From contig JAEWWQ010000442.1 in the NCBI GenBank assembly GCA_023458855.1, forward strand, positions 1 through 10,817: a stretch of DNA of 10,817 nucleotides, given 5' to 3'. Position numbers and translations under genes: made by a program. Source of the DNA: Bacillota bacterium (GTDB taxonomy: Bacteria > Bacillota > Clostridia > Lachnospirales > Lachnospiraceae). How positions within the stretch are numbered: position 1 is the first letter of the stretch; every line of letters starts with the position of its first letter. The notes under the pieces are model-generated. The model had not been told where the DNA came from. It did not search any database and was given only the letters and a program-made list of their open reading frames with translations. Of the stretch, positions 8,011 through 10,817 are shown in pieces.

Positions 8011-8084
8011 CCACAACCACCATATTTCTTTTATTTTTATTATATATGATGCAATCATCAGATATTACAAATACAAATGCCTTT

Positions 8085-9455
8085 TTAGCTATCCGTTCTG
8101 TATACTCTCCATATCACTCCGGTATTAGGTATAAAGGCATCCGGATCGCCTAAGATATTCAGCCCGGTATCTACGATATACATTCCCCCATCAGGTCCGA
8201 ATATAAGATGTGATGGTCTCTCGAATCCTCCTTCCCTTGATAAAGATGCCGGAAAGCCTGTTTTATTAATTGCAAATGTACTGATTGTTCTGGACTTCAT
8301 ATCAATTTTAGAAATTCTATGTCCTGCACTGGCATAGGATACGGTGTCTCCGACTTTTGTATGTGCGGTGCTGCCGAATTCTGCTACGTATACATCTCCG
8401 TAGGGACCAAATCCTCTGTTATAATTAAATTCAAACGCTCTTATCGTTGAATTTGGTGGAAATGTCACAAAAGGTCTTGGTGGAACATTCGGTTGGTTTT
8501 TTAAGAGAAGTGTTGGCTGAATGCCACCACTTGGTGTGAACCTTGATGAGTTTACGGCTTCCCCTCCGGAATAATCGGGCCAGCCATACCATACATCAGG
8601 TGTTATATAATAAAAATCATCTGTCGCATTTTCAATTGGTCTGCTTCCAGTTGCATTGCAGCCATTATTAACTGCATATAATTGACCACTATTATCAAAT
8701 CTTAAGCAGGCAGGGTTTCGGAACCCCCAGGCAATCTGCTCAAGGTTCGAACCATCCAGATTTGCTCTTAGTATGCTTCCGGACGCTTTAATATATTTCT
8801 TTCTGATTTCATATGGTATATTAGGTATTCCATAAGGAGAAAAGGCCCCTGTTACAGCAATATTTTCCGGTAACGCTTCTGTCAGAATATTATTCGTCTC
8901 AAAATTCTGTCCATAAAGCATCACATAATCTCCTGCGTAGTCACACAGTAATGGCGAACTTGTTATCCACTCGTTGTCATTACCCACTACACCACTATTT
9001 GTAACAGTTCCCTGTCCAAAATACAATTTATGATCAGGCGAAAAGGTAACCGGATTATTGTAATGGTCACCATTACTCGGCAATCCCATAATGATATTCT
9101 GCCTTGTACCATCTTTGTATATTTTTGTGACAAATCCTCGGTGCGATACATAGATTACCCCGTTTAAATAATTAATTCCCGATATGGGCACATTAAAATT
9201 TTCAGCAATTATTTCAAAATGGTCGTTAACCTGCTGCAGCACCCTGGGATTTCCGGTGGCTAATCCGGAGTCGGCAATCAGGATTTCTCCATCTTCATTA
9301 AAGACCATTCCCGTTGGCGAATCCAGATCTTTTATAAACACTTCAATGCGATAACCGTTAATGATATAAATATCCAATGGATTTAAATACCTTTCCGTAA
9401 CATCATCCTCTTGAAGCATATGCATTCTTGTTCTTCTATTGTTATCCTGAAACAT
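8085..9455 (-). CDS. NHL/sorbosone-dehydrogenase-like six-bladed beta-propeller protein
   Basis: A 456-residue protein of the soluble-glucose-dehydrogenase / L-sorbosone-dehydrogenase / NHL beta-propeller type. Repeated blade motifs of the form FxxDGxxYxxD are visible: near 46-64 (SPTGMVFNEDGEILIADSG), 134-150 (NPVTFSPDHKLYFGQGT), 244-265 (GFRNPACLRFDNSGQLYAV), 339-361 and 413-431 (RPSHLIFGPDGGMYIVDTG). His131 in NGDHYNN resembles the active-site His region of PQQ sugar dehydrogenases, but PQQ use is not established and no PQQ synthesis genes are in the window. There is no signal peptide, unlike most relatives. The ATG at 9455 has GGGTG four bases upstream; an in-frame ATG ten codons later is the alternative. 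It is the first gene of the probable three-gene cluster with the GMC pair, so it may act on the same sugar, for example as a lactonase or sugar-binding partner (inference). Confidence 0.82.
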   Translation of the reverse strand: MFQDNNRRTRMHMLQEDDVTERYLNPLDIYIINGYRIEVFIKDLDSPTGMVFNEDGEILIADSGLATGNPRVLQQVNDHFEIIAENFNVPISGINYLNGVIYVSHRGFVTKIYKDGTRQNIIMGLPSNGDHYNNPVTFSPDHKLYFGQGTVTNSGVVGNDNEWITSSPLLCDYAGDYVMLYGQNFETNNILTEALPENIAVTGAFSPYGIPNIPYEIRKKYIKASGSILRANLDGSNLEQIAWGFRNPACLRFDNSGQLYAVNNGCNATGSRPIENATDDFYYITPDVWYGWPDYSGGEAVNSSRFTPSGGIQPTLLLKNQPNVPPRPFVTFPPNSTIRAFEFNYNRGFGPYGDVYVAEFGSTAHTKVGDTVSYASAGHRISKIDMKSRTISTFAINKTGFPASLSREGGFERPSHLIFGPDGGMYIVDTGLNILGDPDAFIPNTGVIWRVYRTDS

Positions 9456-9464
9456 GATTCACCC

Positions 9465-9484
9465 GGAAAATTACTATTATGTTT
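9465..9484 (-). promoter_or_regulatory. Degenerate copy of the GH4-promoter repeat ahead of the oxidoreductase cluster
   Basis: On the minus strand this holds CATAAT-N3-AATTTT, matching the 10378-10398 repeat at 15 of 20 positions. It lies 10 bases before the beta-propeller start codon. The region is AT-rich, so chance resemblance is possible. If real, it would put the cluster under the neighbouring AraC-family regulator. Confidence 0.25.
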
Positions 9485-9507
9485 CATTATATTCATGGCA
9501 ATTGAAA

Positions 9508-10326
9508 TTATATTATTTGTTGTTTTTTTCTATATTGTAATGGTGATATTTTTTCTTTTTCTTGAAAATTCTTACAAAAAACAGAAGAATCATGAAATCC
9601 ACTGGAATACGCTATTTCTGTAATACTAAGCTTTGTATTTACAAGCATATCCTTTGCTACCATAAGCCTGTAGTCCGTCAGGTATTGTTTCGGTGAACGG
9701 TTCTGGTACTTCATAAATATCTTATATAAGTAAGTTCTCTCAATACCTACAAAACGTGCAATATCTCTTATCCGAATATCATAACTGTAATTATGCCTTA
9801 TAAAAATAATCGCTTTTTCCAGATAGCCTTTATCGAAATGGCCTTTTTCTTCTGCTTCTTCTTTTTTTATTTTTGAGAAAATAAGATAAAAAAAGCCCAG
9901 TAACTCATTCTGGCTATATTCTCCGCCTTCAAAGACCGCTCCTATCTTACGAATATAATTTTCTGCTTCTTCCTTTTCTTTTTCTTCTGTATCCTTCCAT
10001 TCACAGACATATTTTTCCTCTGACAACTGATACTCCTCCAACAGCTGCTCTGCTTCTTCTCCATCAAAAGCAATCCATACATATTCCCATGGTTCTTTCG
10101 AATCTGCCTGATAATAAGTTACTTCTCCCGGTTTGATCAAAAAGGCCTGACCCGCAGATACGCTATATTTTTTATCCGTTTTTTCAACAGAATAAACCCC
10201 TTTTCCGGACAACACAAAATGAATCAGATAATGGGGCCTTATCGCTGGTCCAAAAAAGTGACACGGATTACAGGCTTCATACCCGCAATAATATATGATC
10301 ATTGATTTTCTTTGACTCTTTTTCAC
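9508..10326 (-). CDS. AraC-family transcriptional regulator with N-terminal cupin sensor
   Basis: A 272-residue sugar-type regulator. Residues about 15-90 form an AraC-like cupin: HYLIHFVLSGKGVYSV at 32-47 and GQAFLIKPGEVTYY at 59-72 are the usual beta-barrel motifs. An acidic, charged linker runs near 108-165. Residues about 170-268 form the two helix-turn-helix DNA-binding domain: IRIRDIARFVGIERTYLYKIF (first HTH) and LSITEIAYSSGFHDSSVFCKNF (second), then the conserved SPLQYR. The start is GTG at 10326, supported by AGGAGG five bases upstream; no ATG is better placed. It is divergent from the GH4 gene and followed after 52 bases by the beta-propeller gene. Likely it senses a sugar and controls the GH4 gene, and perhaps the downstream cluster. 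The specific inducer is unknown. Confidence 0.92.
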   Translation of the reverse strand: MKKSQRKSMIIYYCGYEACNPCHFFGPAIRPHYLIHFVLSGKGVYSVEKTDKKYSVSAGQAFLIKPGEVTYYQADSKEPWEYVWIAFDGEEAEQLLEEYQLSEEKYVCEWKDTEEKEKEEAENYIRKIGAVFEGGEYSQNELLGFFYLIFSKIKKEEAEEKGHFDKGYLEKAIIFIRHNYSYDIRIRDIARFVGIERTYLYKIFMKYQNRSPKQYLTDYRLMVAKDMLVNTKLSITEIAYSSGFHDSSVFCKNFQEKEKISPLQYRKKQQII

Positions 10327-10331
10327 GTCTT

Positions 10332-10337
10332 CCTCCT
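10332..10337 (-). promoter_or_regulatory. Ribosome binding site supporting a GTG start for the AraC-family gene
   Basis: AGGAGG on the minus strand, five bases before the GTG at 10324-10326. The nearest in-frame ATG is eight codons downstream and would leave this strong site too far away. Confidence 0.7.
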
Positions 10338-10377
10338 CTGCTTCCCTGACAGCAGCCTAATCTCAGAGTAACAAATG

Positions 10378-10398
10378 CAACATAATGACAATTTTTCA
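10378..10398 (+). repeat. Direct repeat copy 1, candidate AraC-family binding site
   Basis: A 21-bp sequence with core TAATGACAATTT, repeated at 10446-10466 in the same orientation with 19 of 21 positions identical. The start-to-start distance is 68 bp, about six and a half helical turns. This copy lies upstream of the likely GH4 -10 element and between the GH4 promoter and the AraC gene, so a protein bound here could activate GH4 and influence its own gene. The repeat is seen directly; its role is inferred. Confidence 0.55.
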
Positions 10399-10432
10399 GA
10401 AACAAATATCATATCCTTATATTATTGATGAT

Positions 10433-10440
10433 TATACAAT
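10433..10440 (+). promoter_or_regulatory. Possible -10 region of the GH4 gene
   Basis: TATACAAT contains TACAAT, a 5/6 match to the consensus, about 40 bases before the ATG. The position 17 bases upstream has no recognisable -35 hexamer, as expected for an activator-dependent promoter. It lies between the two direct repeats. Confidence 0.35.
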
Positions 10441-10445
10441 AAACA

Positions 10446-10466
10446 CAACTTAATGACAATTTATCA
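10446..10466 (+). repeat. Direct repeat copy 2, candidate AraC-family binding site
   Basis: Second copy of the 21-bp repeat at 10378-10398, with two mismatches (positions 5 and 18). It starts near the predicted transcription start and ends just before the AAGGAGG ribosome binding site of the GH4 gene. Binding here would more likely block than help transcription, so the pair may form a two-site switch. Confidence 0.5.
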
Positions 10467-10479
10467 AGGAGGATTTTAT

Positions 10480-10817
10480 ATGTTGAAAATAACTTTTCTA
10501 GGTGCCGGAAGTACCGTATTTGCCAGGAATGTACTGGGGGACTGTATGTGTACGCCTGCACTTATGAATGCCCAGATTGCACTTTATGATATTGACCGGC
10601 AAAGATTGGAAGATTCCGCCATTATCCTTAATGCAATCAACAAAAATGTAAATCATGAACGCGCTGTTATCAAGACTTACCTTGGTGCAGAGAACCGAAA
10701 AGAGGCACTTCGTGATGCTACTTTTGTTGTAAATGCCATTCAGGTCGGTGGTTATGATCCTTGTACTATTACAGATTTTGAAATTCCTAAAAAGTACGGA
10801 CTCAGACAGACCATTGG
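10480..10817 (+). CDS. GH4-family glycosidase (alpha-glucosidase/alpha-galactosidase type), N-terminal part
   Basis: Glycoside hydrolase family 4 enzymes are cytosolic and need NAD+ and usually Mn2+; they cleave glycosides by transiently oxidising the sugar C3 to a ketone. Only the first 112 residues are in the window; the family usually has about 430-470. The N-terminus KITFLGAGSTVFARNVLGD is the NAD-binding Rossmann motif (GAGS). VVNAIQVGGYDPCTITDFEIP and YGLRQTIG match the MelA-like group of alpha-galactosidases and alpha-glucosidases rather than the 6-phospho-beta-glucosidase group. The ATG at 10480 has a strong AAGGAGG seven bases upstream. It is divergent from the AraC-family gene, which probably controls it. 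The substrate cannot be settled from this fragment. Confidence 0.9.
   Translation, partial: MLKITFLGAGSTVFARNVLGDCMCTPALMNAQIALYDIDRQRLEDSAIILNAINKNVNHERAVIKTYLGAENRKEALRDATFVVNAIQVGGYDPCTITDFEIPKKYGLRQTI

Noticed and set aside
8043..8058. TATAAT-like sequence and a short TGATG/CATCA hairpin before the small-subunit gene
   Set aside because: No -35 hexamer at a suitable distance, and the hairpin stem is only five pairs without a T tract; more likely AT-rich spacer inside an operon.
9411..9623. 70-codon plus-strand frame with a hydrophobic stretch
   Set aside because: Antisense to the AraC gene end and the beta-propeller start. Its hydrophobicity comes from T-rich antisense sequence, and there is no ribosome binding site.

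Overview
The window looks like chromosomal DNA from an anaerobic, low-to-medium GC Firmicute, most likely a gut-type Clostridia (Lachnospiraceae-like). The support is the AT-rich intergenic DNA, strong AGGAGG-type ribosome binding sites, a single-chain pyruvate:ferredoxin oxidoreductase, a small protein resembling a clostridial spore-surface family, and an AraC/GH4 sugar locus. No rRNA, tRNA, CRISPR array or transposase was seen.

Left part (1-1860): a LysR-type regulator (minus strand, C-terminus cut by the window edge) is divergent from a ketopantoate-reductase-family gene (847-1776). They share a 146-base intergenic region with a perfect 17-bp palindrome of the LysR T-N11-A type. A long interrupted inverted repeat (1786-1857) lies between the ketopantoate reductase and the convergent nifJ.

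Middle (1872-5700): nifJ (minus strand, 1182 aa from the start chosen here) follows by 16 nt a 63-aa small gene, and the two probably form one transcript. NifJ makes acetyl-CoA and reduced ferredoxin from pyruvate.

Right part (5730-10817): three closely packed minus-strand genes encode an NHL/sorbosone-dehydrogenase-like beta-propeller, a small protein resembling gluconate 2-dehydrogenase subunit 3, and a GMC flavoprotein with a three-cysteine motif like the [3Fe-4S] site of bacterial FAD-dependent glucose dehydrogenases. An AraC-family regulator sits just upstream on the same strand, divergent from a GH4 glycosidase that runs off the right edge. Two 21-bp direct repeats (19/21 identical) flank the likely GH4 promoter, and a degenerate copy lies before the beta-propeller gene, so the AraC protein may control both the glycosidase and the oxidoreductase cluster. 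The most interesting possibility is a sugar or glycoside oxidation module, apparently without export signals or cytochrome, in a fermentative anaerobe. Its substrate and electron acceptor cannot be read from the sequence.
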